From assembly GCF_002865645.1 (NCBI RefSeq), contig NW_020194655.1, positions 310,001-374,000 of the forward strand: 64,000 nucleotides of DNA. The letters run 5' to 3'. The notes under the pieces are model-generated. The model made no database searches and had not been told where the DNA came from. It was given only the letters and a program-made list of their open reading frames with translations. The position numbers and the translations under genes are program-made. Numbering within the stretch: position 1 is the first letter of the stretch; each line of letters begins with the position of its first letter. This DNA comes from Hyaloscypha bicolor E. Lineage: Eukaryota > Ascomycota > Leotiomycetes > Helotiales > Hyaloscyphaceae. Of the stretch, positions 47,463-56,863 are shown one piece after another.

Positions 47463-48085
47463 TTTATCCGTCAAGGGAGAGTGTCACGTGCTGCGCACAG
47501 GCGTATATATAGCTTCTTCACCGCCATTAGGGCACCATCATTCATACATATATTTACACAAACACATACATTTCCACTTCCACAGCTTGTCCAGGCCGTG
47601 ACAGAGAGGCATGCAAATGATCTATCGTGCTGGTTTAGGCCATCATCTAACGTAGAAGAAGAATGGGAGAAGTACTTCAACGAAGTTGAAACTATGATCG
47701 ATTCTGCGACCCTGGCTCCGGTTCGACATATACCGGAAGATTTAAAGTGGAAGGTGCCGATTACCGGTGTGCTATGGCCATGGGAAGCAGTCTCGGGAGG
47801 TCTTCATTTGAAGTCGTCTTGTACGGCATTTCGAAATCATCTTTAGTAAGCAAAAAAAAAAAAACGGCAATTCCGTTAAAGGCTATCCCTTCCCCACAGA
47901 ATACGCCATAATTTTGGAGCATATAACGGCCATTTCATACGAGCAACAGGCCGCACGCGACATTGCTGCGCTTCCAGACACTCTTCATGGGTGGCGATTC
48001 GTGGTTACGTAGAAGGGAAATGGTAGTGTCGTGCCGAAAACGGCGCAAGTTGGCGATGTTGTTGCTATATAATGGGAGTTAAAGA
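47463..48085 (+). pseudogene. HET-domain gene, 3' part, beyond element B
   Basis: With element B and one TTTAT copy left out, the frame of the 5' part continues as IRQGRVSRAAHRR. Further on, WEKYFNEVETMID is still open. After a stop at about 47847 and an A run at 47852, the usual HET C-terminal block is seen at 47990-48080: GWRFVVT-stop-KGNGSV, PKTAQVGDVVAI-stop. The two in-frame stops show this end has decayed too. Confidence 0.75.
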
Positions 48086-48119
48086 GGGATCGTTTAGAGT
48101 ACGACGTTGAAATATAAAA

Positions 48120-50429
48120 TTAAGGTAGCTGAGGTTGATTGCCAAGTGATTCTTGACCCTCGTTCTCAACTACACTCTTATGAACTTCCTCCACAGCCTC
48201 ATCTGTTATCTTCGGTACCGAGCCCGTTAGGACCGTGATGCTAGGAACACGCTCATGTCCTTTCTTCCATATCAAGCTCCGCCGTTTCTTCCCAATTAGC
48301 AGCTTGAACTTTGTAATGACAAAATCGATAACCTCTCTAATTGGACTCGTCAGCCGCTTGAATGTCCTCGTCCTTGCCAACCCTCTCATCGCTTTCTTGT
48401 AATGATGGGTTGCCATGTGACTTTGCGTACACCACTCCTCAATGATGAAGGCAAAGCTGACAAGCATGATGGTGAGAGTGAGGCACAGGGCCGCGATCCA
48501 ATGCCCCTCGACATCTGGTCCACTCCAGGATCCTACCGTCTTAAAGTTAAACCAACCTTCCCAGCCCAGACACCAGCAGGTATTGTACAGGCCAGCCGAC
48601 TGGGCTATGACCATGTAGAGCAGCCAGCTTACAGCAATGATCTCCATGGGGATGAAAAACCGATGCTCCCATTTCTTTTGTTCAAGAAACTCATCGCTCG
48701 TGTGGTTCGACGTCCACCACCACACACCCATCTCGACAGCAAAGCTGAGTGTAACGAGACAACAGAAGATTGCGTAGCCCCCGGCACGACAACCTATCCC
48801 GAATGGAGGCGTAAAGTAATTCAGAATGAAGGCTCCGAACATGGTGCCCACAACCACGAGTCCGGAACTAGCAACATGCCAGAGCTCGCGAAGATCGAAG
48901 AAATAGATCCCGGGAGACCTGCATGGCTTCACCAACTGCTCTCTCGCCTCTGGAAGGCGAAGCCAATCGCGGCCGTGCTGTTTTATGAATTGATCCTCAA
49001 GGCCTGCAAGGACGGCATTCGCAACGCCATAGTGCCAGCGGCGTCGTCCTTGACCACCAAAGTGAACGAAAAAGTCCCCCTTGAAGGCATCTTCTTTTAG
49101 AGCACCAATCCAGTTTGTCACGATCGAACCCGATGATGCCACCATGCTACCCCTTCGACCATATTGAGTACTGGTACTGTGCGATGGGAAGGACACGGAC
49201 CCCAGCCTTCGGCTTTGTTCGGGATCGGAGGTCTTCAAGAGCGCTGTCCGGACGCCGCCGACAAGCTGGTTCAGGCGCTCCTCGACAGAAGAAGAGTTGG
49301 CAGGATTGCGGTCTACTATACTAGAAAGAATCAAGACGGGTATCCAGGCTAACATTAAACCAAGTCCAAGGTTGTCAGATTGTTCGATTGGCCCGATGTT
49401 CGAAAATACTGTTCGCCACCGGTCAGTCTTTCGTAGATGTGATATTCTATCAGGGTGGTTATAATTACCTGCTTGAATTGAGATTGCGAGTGAAAAGAGA
49501 AACCACCCCATAGAGATAAACACAGCCACCACTCCTTGCTTCCGGGACTCTCGTAGACGGCTCGCAGTTCTCCCCCGAAGGGCGGGTAGCTTTTCCTCAT
49601 TGACTTCTAACATTTCGTCAAAGAGAGCCGTACGGAGTAATTTTTTTGCAACATCCGGCCCATGGGCTGGAGTGCGCATTTTCGGATTGATTGTATACTG
49701 GTTCATAACGGTAAGGATGTAAAAAGAATCTCGAATGCCAGAGAAGTCTGAATGCTCTGAGGGACTCTCGTTGTATGGTGTCGCCATGTCCACGATTAAG
49801 GCCGCCCTCCCACTGACTTTAATATTCCAAAAGATGTAAGAGAGAGAGCTGATGGGGGATCCAAGCCATCGAAGGAGCGAAAATAGCGTACCCTTGGTAT
49901 TGTTGCTTTCGAAGGGAGCCTGCAGCAGTATGCCAATGATAGGGAAAACCCAGGTTGCAATACTATTCGCAATCGACATCCAGTCATAAGTGTCTGCACC
50001 GAGTCCGCAAAGTGCCTGGCAGCCGCTGCGGCTAATCACTCGTTGCTCACCAGGCAGCCCTGTATCATTGCTCAGATAGCCATATAGCTGCCAGTTCGGG
50101 CTCGAAGCGAACTTCTCGCTGCAACTTGTCAAGTTCATATTGCTCGTGAAAGTAAGATCATTTGGAGGAGATAGAAGTTGGGACGCAAAATTGCAAGTAC
50201 AGCGGGTTTGCGCCGGTAGCATGAGAAACGTGTTGAGAAGAGATACAGCTGACGAATAGGCATGTGAGTCATGGGACAACTGCGCACGAACAAAGGTACG
50301 CAAGATGTACCTAGCTACGCCCAACGAGAAGGATTTCCGAGGAGTCGACAGAGTTTTAAGTTTATAATATCGAGATAGGGAGGCGTACTCGGGCGTGTGA
50401 GCGTTGCATGGTGGTGGCTGAGCCTGCAT
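48120..50429 (-). CDS. Multi-pass fungal membrane protein of unknown function
   Basis: The frame codes 769 residues. A likely 60-bp intron at 49409-49468 (GTAATT...GAACAG, branch GACTGAC) would keep the frame when removed, giving 749 residues and joining SLAISIQA to VFSNIG; this reads more like the family. About eight hydrophobic segments are visible, including WVFPIIGILLQAP, VAVFISMGWFLFSLAI, LGLMLAWIPVLILSSIVDRN, LVVVGTMFGAFILNYF, GGYAIFCCLVTLSFAV and LCLTLTIMLVSFAFIIEE. A cysteine-containing N-terminal region may face outside. The block AWIPVLILSSIVDRNP is, from memory, shared by a group of unnamed ascomycete membrane proteins. The gene converges on the HET pseudogene with 34 bp between. 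No function is known to me. Confidence 0.8.
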   Translation of the reverse strand: MQAQPPPCNAHTPEYASLSRYYKLKTLSTPRKSFSLGVARYILRTFVRAQLSHDSHAYSSAVSLLNTFLMLPAQTRCTCNFASQLLSPPNDLTFTSNMNLTSCSEKFASSPNWQLYGYLSNDTGLPGEQRVISRSGCQALCGLGADTYDWMSIANSIATWVFPIIGILLQAPFESNNTKGTLFSLLRWLGSPISSLSYIFWNIKVSGRAALIVDMATPYNESPSEHSDFSGIRDSFYILTVMNQYTINPKMRTPAHGPDVAKKLLRTALFDEMLEVNEEKLPALRGRTASRLRESRKQGVVAVFISMGWFLFSLAISIQAGNYNHPDRISHLRKTDRWRTVFSNIGPIEQSDNLGLGLMLAWIPVLILSSIVDRNPANSSSVEERLNQLVGGVRTALLKTSDPEQSRRLGSVSFPSHSTSTQYGRRGSMVASSGSIVTNWIGALKEDAFKGDFFVHFGGQGRRRWHYGVANAVLAGLEDQFIKQHGRDWLRLPEAREQLVKPCRSPGIYFFDLRELWHVASSGLVVVGTMFGAFILNYFTPPFGIGCRAGGYAIFCCLVTLSFAVEMGVWWWTSNHTSDEFLEQKKWEHRFFIPMEIIAVSWLLYMVIAQSAGLYNTCWCLGWEGWFNFKTVGSWSGPDVEGHWIAALCLTLTIMLVSFAFIIEEWCTQSHMATHHYKKAMRGLARTRTFKRLTSPIREVIDFVITKFKLLIGKKRRSLIWKKGHERVPSITVLTGSVPKITDEAVEEVHKSVVENEGQESLGNQPQLP

Positions 50430-50751
50430 CTGAGAGCGGTTGGTGTGGGGGTGGCTGCAGCCTGTAGTCCTCGCAATCCTTCAAATTTTCTGCTCCGCTC
50501 TCGTGATATGTGTCTAAGGGAAAGTCGGACTGCTTAAGGAATATGATTTTCTTCTCTTCCTTTCTTCTCCCTTTAGAGAATTCTGCTTAATTAATTAAAC
50601 CACTAGTCTTCTTTATATAAAAGTCTAGTTTTATATTATTAAAATTCTCTCTTTTTAAATTTTATTATTTAAAGATTATATATAAGCTAATATCGCAATT
50701 GCAGAATGCGCTCTCTGCGGAGCATAAATCGGATGCTCCGGAAAGCTTATA
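50430..50751. other. Intergenic, AT-rich
   Basis: About 320 bp upstream of the membrane protein, turning AT-rich after 50550. Likely promoter; no site recognised. Confidence 0.35.
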
Positions 50752-51656
50752 ATCGTGCGTCAGGACTTGCACTAAAGCCCCTGCGTCCCTGCGGGTTTAG
50801 TGCGTATCAGCAATATGGTCGAAAATCAGTAATGTGGTCGTTTTTTTTGAACCCCAATTTTCGGAATTTTGGTGAAAATCGAAGAAAAATATTTTATAGT
50901 CGATATGGAGTTTATACTATAATTAATAATTGAAATTCTCTTACTTTCATATCGCATGTATATATAGTAAAAAATAGTGGAAATATTACATACTTTACCT
51001 CGTCGGCGACTTCCCCAAAATGCTACGATTCTGAGAAATTAATTAATTATATAACCACTACGTCCTAATTCGTATATCCAATAATTATCTCCTTTCTATT
51101 AGCATCTAATCTATCTATATTACTAAAGCCATTATTATAAAATGAAGGGGGAAGGGGGGAGTGGCTTGACAAAACTAAGCTCTCTACCTAGCATTTATTA
51201 TTGCGCACAAATGTGCGTCGCTTAGTGGATAGATACGCTCTCTGCCAGAATCTTGTTTGCCGCCGCGCGAACCGTCTTGAGATCAGCTTTATGGCCTAAA
51301 TAGATCAGGAGATCGATAAACTGCTTCAGGGCCTCCTCCTGGTCAGGATTAAGGGCTTTGTTGAGGCCCCCTTTGGTGTTTTGTGGTTTTCGTCCAGCCA
51401 AATGCGCTTTCCAGAGTTAATATTTTCCCTAAATTGATGCGTAATCGCAGATTTTTTGATATGTGGGTTCCTGGTATAAAAATCAGAGGCCTGGGCTATC
51501 CTTTTCACTTCTTCTGGGTTGTATTTGGCCATGGTGTTGATATTTAATTAATTAAAATCGATAAATGGGAGAAAAAAGCGACCATATTGCTGATTTTTTG
51601 ATACGCACTAAACCCGCAGGGACGCAGGGGCTTTAGTGCAGGTCCTGACGCACGAT
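50752..51656. mobile_element. Tc1/mariner-superfamily (pogo/Fot-like) non-autonomous element
   Basis: A 905-bp element with long terminal inverted repeats. The first 59 bases from ATCGTGCGTCAGGAC to GTTTAGTGCGTATCA are matched at the other end with one mismatch, after which CAGCAATATGGTCG is shared with a small indel. TA flanks both ends (50750-50751 and 51657-51658). Inside, on the minus strand, a leftover of the transposase N-terminus is seen; the catalytic part is missing and the rest is AT-rich. Confidence 0.8.
51236..51532 (-). pseudogene. Transposase N-terminal remnant
   Basis: MAKYNPEEVKRIAQASDFY followed by NPHIKKSAITHQF resembles the helix-turn-helix start of pogo/Fot-type transposases. 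After a frame change near 51360, LNPDQEEALKQFIDLLIYLG and KADLKTVRAAANKIL continue the same domain. The DDE catalytic domain is absent. Confidence 0.6.
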
Positions 51657-52530
51657 TAGGGGTGAAACATGCCCAGGAGCTAAGCCCCTGAATACGTGAG
51701 ATCGGCATATGGGGGGCACCAGGGGGGTGGGGCGCCACGTGCCATGCAACGGCTAATAATAAGAAATACTTAACGTTATATATAAAAGCTAAACCAAAAA
51801 TAATTTAATAATCTACATTTATATACAAAGCTAACTTAGAAATATAATAAGTAAATATTATAAAATATATACGGCTTTTTAAACTTAATTTAAAAAAGAA
51901 ACTTATAAGCTTATTAATTTACAAAAATAAAGAAACTAGGCTTTTAATAATTAATTATATAAAAATAAAATAATAAAATAAAACTTTTTAATAGTTATAA
52001 AATACTTTTATAACTTACTCTTAATAGCTTTTAAAACTGGCGAGGGTGTCGTGCCGAGCGCTCGTTTGCTCCCGCTTACTGCACGCGAAATCGAGCAGAG
52101 TTACGGATGTCCGATCGATCCGTGCTAGACGCTTAGTGAGTGGTCGTATTTACAGTCTGCGTATGGGATTTTACTCCTTGAACAGGCCATGGGAGAAGTC
52201 GCAATGCCGACCTTACCTATCTTGGGAGGCACGTGCTGTCAATGGACTGACGTGATATTGCAGATATCTGGAATCGGATTTCGAAAGTTTGCGGCTTCGG
52301 CCCTATCACCCGCTCAGGGTCGTATATAGTCATGACATCCAGCTGGCACTCTCTCAATAAAGACTGCCAGCAATGCGAAATCACTTGTGCTCAGCGCGTT
52401 CGTGCCAGAAAATTCCGCTATTTGTAATCAATTTTGTAAGTAAAGAAAGTCTGATTTATCATTAGAAGTAACAGCTCAATACCACAGCCCGCAATTCCAA
52501 TTCCAGGCCTATCCAGAGACCACGCCCCCC
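51657..52530. other. AT-rich non-coding stretch
   Basis: 51760-52030 is almost only A and T with no gene. The remainder (52030-52530) is of normal composition and holds the 3' flank of the CAP gene; nothing else recognised. Confidence 0.5.
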
Positions 52531-53909
52531 TTACTTGCAATAATAAATAGTCCTAAAATCCCACCCATCCTGGGAGTACAAGATACGCTTATTATCCTTG
52601 TACACATCGAAGTTCCGGAAGTTATTATGGCTCGTGCCGACGATCGTAAAATCTGGCTGGGACTGCGCATTAGCGTTGATGTTCCAGGCGAAGACATTGC
52701 CACCGGTGAATGTAACTAGTATTGTCAGCAAGGGGCTCTGTGGGTGAAGCGAGATACTTTTGCATGAGGGTGTATGTTGTATTGCAGAGGTTGTCTGGCA
52801 GTGAAGGGAAGGGATTGGGAATGGATGCGGAAAAGGATTGGGATAAAATGGCAGTAATCGAAAAGTTGGTCAGGAAATAAAAGCAAGACATACCGCTCTG
52901 CTCACTACCCTCCCATGGAATCCAGTCACGCCCCACACCTGCAGCTTCAAGCGGCGGATCAGGCGAATGTCCCTCGGCCTGCAGCGCATTGCGGTACCAG
53001 CCAACGCCGCACTTATGGCCGCCGGAGGAATTGGTTGCGTTCACGAGGAAGATCCCTTCGAAGCCTTGTTGCGATGGTTGGCCTTCTAGTTATTTGGCGT
53101 TAGCGCTTGCTGCTTGTGACTTACATGACACGATGTTATACGGAGAGGAAGTGCGACGGAGGGGAGGAGAAGGAGGGGAGGGAAGTTGGTTATTGGGAAA
53201 GAAGGGAACGGTACCTTGCGGGTAAGGGTACTGCCCGATAATGTTACCTTGTGGGAGGTAGCGTGCGACGACGAACTCGGTGCCGGACGAAGATGTCGCG
53301 GCTGCGATACCGACGTTCGTGGTATTCGCCCAGACGCACTACGAAGATCGGTCAGTTTCATCGTTGTCCTCTCCATCTCAGATCTTTCGGTCTCTCTTTT
53401 CACTCTCCCTCTCCTCCACCGCGACTCCCACTTCTTTTCCCCAGCAGACAGGCGCATGATCCAGCCAACAAAACAAACGAAATCTCCATCACCAACTATT
53501 CAAATACACACCTGAGTGTAATGCCCCGCCACCTCAGCCTGACTTCCATCAAAAATACCATAGTTATAAGCCGCCTTCTCGGCTAACCACAGCCCCGTTG
53601 CATTTTCCAGAATCGTATCGCTTGCCGGCGAAAACAGAGCAATGTTCTCGCCCGCGCCGGCGTTGGGGTCGTGGTCCAAGCTGTTGACTTGAGCGAGGTG
53701 GTTCGCCCAATTTTGGGCTGCAGCTTGCAGGTTGCTGTCCCATTGAAGTGGGGCGACGCCGAGGACGGCGCGGGCTTAGGGAAGATTAGTGTGTGATGTA
53801 GTTGGGATGCTTTGCCAGGTGTTTTTCGGGAGTTGTTGGCACTGTGGGGTGGAGTGAGGCGCGGCTTACCTTGGTTGTGGAGCGCAAGGGCTTTGTCTTG
53901 GTCAGACAT
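52531..53909 (-). CDS. CAP-superfamily (PR-1/SCP-like) protein with extra C-terminal part
   Basis: Five exons: 53909-53870, 53774-53512, 53338-53215, 53085-52894 and 52715-52531, summing to 804 nt, 267 residues. The CAP domain covers about residues 1-143: ALALHNQARAVLGVAPLQWD, AQNWANHLAQ, GENIAL, WLAEKAAYNYG, AGHYTQCVWANTTNVGIAAA, VVARYLPQGNIIGQYPY. The conserved His of the CAP cavity is in AGHYTQ; the expected Glu is in GENIA. There is no signal peptide (MSDQDKALALHN), unlike secreted PR-1 proteins, so it may stay in the cell or leave by an unusual route. The last 125 residues (GFEGIFLVNATNSSGGHKC, VFAWNINANAQSQPDF, NNFRNFDVYKDNKRIL) form a part I do not recognise. CAP proteins bind sterols or lipids or act in pathogenesis; the role here is open. 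Confidence 0.85.
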
Positions 53910-54882
53910 TTTGAATTGTGGCTTTGGTCTTGGTGGGGTTGAGCTTGAGAGATGTAATATGAATTCGTTTTTGGGTTGAGTGATGATGGATGGTAGCAGA
54001 TGGGGAAAATCGACGGGACTTTATAGATTGCTCGTCTTGTTGAAGCTGAGAGCAGATGAAGTCTCCATCATACCATCTATTCAAAAAATCATCCAAACAG
54101 TGATGATGGCATGAAAGTGGCATGATCAAGGGTGTTGCATGGCTTAAATCTCGCTTTCAGCTCAAGATATCAAGCCCAGCATGTGGTCTCTTCCTGAGAG
54201 TTCGAAGGTTCGGTGAATGATACTATCTCCTCAATAATGCGGCTTACGGGAATCGCTAAAGCTTGATTGAAAGTAGGGCTGTGATTCGCCGTGACGCCAG
54301 GGTTAGTTGCTGACAATCTTTCAAAAAATGGATATCGGTGGTTGCGCGAGCTTCAGCCTGCAGCTTACATTCCCTCGGCCCTACTTTTCGTCCCCAAGCT
54401 TTGATCAGACCACTGGGCAGTCAGCCCCAACAACTGGGATTGAGCAATTAAGGTTACTTAGGTGCAAGAGGTTTGCCAAATATGATGCACGGACACCTCC
54501 AATGATTCGCCGTGATGGTGCCAACATGCGGGATGATGCAGTACCCGGCTTCGTGGAAGCGGTGACAAAAGAGTTGCAGGCAGGTTAGGAAGACGAGAGG
54601 CCCCTCAGTCCCTCAAGACCCGCTAGATAGTTTCTGGCTCGCTAAATGCGAAGCACTTTCATCGCTGACATGGCTTGCTTTCGAAATCAGCTGAAAGCTC
54701 AGAGAGGAGGTTCTTCGAAGAGAGCGGGGGAGGAAGGGGTTCGCGAAAAGTTACTCCCAAAAATTACCAAGCTTTCTCATCCTTGCACTAATCCTTGTCC
54801 AAAATCTATATCTTTCCGGGCTTGGCGTGTTTCGAACGATTCTTATTCTTATCATCACGTGTTCGCTTACATTGGTGCCTCT
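53910..54882. other. Intergenic region
   Basis: Nearly 1 kb upstream of the CAP gene. A plus-strand frame 54307-54588 (93 codons) has no features. Otherwise nothing recognised. Confidence 0.35.
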
Positions 54883-55269
54883 TGTTGAAATTAGGGGCCT
54901 GAGGCCCCTAATAGGCTTAGTAAGCCCTGGAACCGAACGCCATGGGGCTGTGCACTAGCTTAATACCCTGTATAGCTGGAATACCCTGTATAGCTGGAAT
55001 ACCCTGTACGGCTGGAATACCCTGTATAGCTGGAATACCCTGTACGGCTGGGATACCCTGTATAGCTGGAATACCATGTACGGCTGGAATACCCTGTATA
55101 GCTGTAATCGGTTCAGCTGGCATAGGGATTTAGTACATGTGACTTAGGGGGTTCAGGGCTATATATACGGGCTACTTACCACTGTAGAACAGCAGTCAAT
55201 TCAGTACGTTTTACTTGGTTTACATTGCAAGCACGTGACCCTAGCTATATTGCTTTAGCTAGTTCAACA
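54883..55269 (+). mobile_element. Solo LTR of Copia family B
   Basis: 387 bp, TGTTGAAATT to TTCAACA, with CCTCT duplicated at 54878-54882 and 55270-55274. It has the same start palindrome, eight 18-bp units and the CTATATATACGGG box. Its unit order matches the 5' LTR of element B almost completely. It formed by recombination between the LTRs of a full element. Confidence 0.92.
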
Positions 55270-56194
55270 CCTCTGTGACCGGTGTTTTCACTGACCATAC
55301 TTTATCGACAAAATGCCTTGGAAATGAGCTGAAAGGCCCAGAGAAGGTTCTTTGAAGAGAAAGAGAGAGCGTAGAGGGTTTGGCCCTTCTTTGATCCGGT
55401 CTTGGAGTTTTCTCGAAAATGATTCAAGATATATTATATTATAAAAAAGCCCCTTTATATTAATTACTTTAAAAATATTAGTAGCCTCGAAACAATTTAC
55501 TTTTACTTAATTTATTACTCTTGCTTTTTATAAAAAGATTATAAAGGAAATTGTTTTATTAAATATATATATTCTAGATTTTAAGATTAAAAATATTACT
55601 ATTATTTAATAATACTTAAGAGGTTGCAGCTTGGCTAAAGTTGGTAATTAATCTTGTGCATCCTATTTCATCTTTTACAATAGCTGTAAAGAACGAGGAA
55701 ACAAGCCATTAACAAAAGCAAAAATTCTGGTGCGACCACTACCCTTTTCAAAGACAATCGGGCTGAGCATCGTGATGACAACCTTGCCTTGAGCCGCCAC
55801 GATCACATTGGTTCCTTCCGGTATGCTTCAGCCGATGAATCATTCGCTGCTACCTTAGGCCTCTCAACCAGTGGTGATAGTTAAGAACGGCATTATAAGG
55901 TGAGTTCCAGCCATTGAGGTTGTAGTGCAAAAGACGAGGTGGAGCATTAGGGAGACTGAAGGTACGGGGACACGAGATGACTAGTAGAAGCGGCAGCCAA
56001 AGGGCCTAACACACTGTCAAAGGATGAAGCAAAGCACTCCTTGAGACGCCTATGTAAATAATCGTAGATAGGAGCTAGAGCCTCGAGTGGAGGAGGTTGC
56101 GGGTTGCGTTACCATGTTAAAGTGAAGTGCACATTACCAGATTCTGTAAGGCGCATTTCGGCAACTAGTGCCGAAGCCTGACTATGCCAGCATC
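55270..56194. other. Intergenic with AT-rich core and possible coding remnant
   Basis: 55440-55620 is very AT-rich. On the minus strand from about 56168 to 55940 a frame reads LVAEMRLTESGNVHFTLTW, a stop, then NPQPPPLEALAPIYDYLHRR and more, about 80 codons with one internal stop; it may be a remnant of an unidentified gene. Confidence 0.3.
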
Positions 56195-56326
56195 AGGGTG
56201 GGCTCCGAGCCTCCGATAAATTATTATCGTTAATTATCAATTACTAATCGTCGCTGCGTGCTCTCGATAATTATCGATAAATTGATAACTAATCGATCGG
56301 TCATCGACCCTATCGGAGCCCACCCT
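56195..56326. mobile_element. Foldback MITE-like inverted repeat
   Basis: 132 bp that starts AGGGTGGGCTCCGA and ends with its exact complement. The flanks (CTATGCC on the left, GGCATAG on the right) extend the inverted pair with small gaps, so the true ends may lie about 15 bp further out. The core is AT-rich with nested short palindromes (CGATAATTATCG). No target duplication could be fixed. Confidence 0.6.
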
Positions 56327-56863
56327 TCCGGCATAGCAGCCCTGTGGTAGACAATGAATGAATGAGAGCGATAGTCTTTGAAGCAAATAGTAAGCTGGCG
56401 CATTTCTTCCTCTGGTCAAGGAATTGCTACGTACACCGAAATGTTTTTTAATCAGATCTAACTAGGGTAAATAGCGAGTTGCGTGTTCCTCCACACGGAA
56501 TTATTTGCAGCCTTCCTTACTCAAAGGTACAAGAATGCTAATTCCTCGAGTTAAAGCCTTCCCGGAGTAACCTGCAGCATGTTCCCAAAATGGACACGAA
56601 TTTGATTGATTGGAGTCCAGACGAGATTAGGGAACCAAGTGAGTGGCCGAAGATAAGGCTGGCTTTATGCAGCCTCTCAATAGCGGCGAAGAGTCATACC
56701 CCGCACCACACCACCTTCGGGTAGATGTTTCAGTGAGCTTCCTTCCTAAGCTTTGCAAGGAATAAAAGGGTTGATCATTTCGACCATCGCCGCACCCCAC
56801 ATACATTCCTCACACGTTTTCAACACGCGCCTTTTGTGAGCTCTCTTCAAGCAACAATCAACC
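56327..56863. promoter_or_regulatory. Upstream region of the DUF4238 gene
   Basis: About 540 bp between the foldback element and the ATG. The last 60 bp before the start are C/T-rich (CACCCCACATACATTCC), as in many fungal promoters; no specific site recognised. Confidence 0.35.

Noticed and set aside
48402..49100. 232-codon plus-strand frame
   Set aside because: Antisense shadow of the membrane protein gene, whose frame has clear membrane segments.
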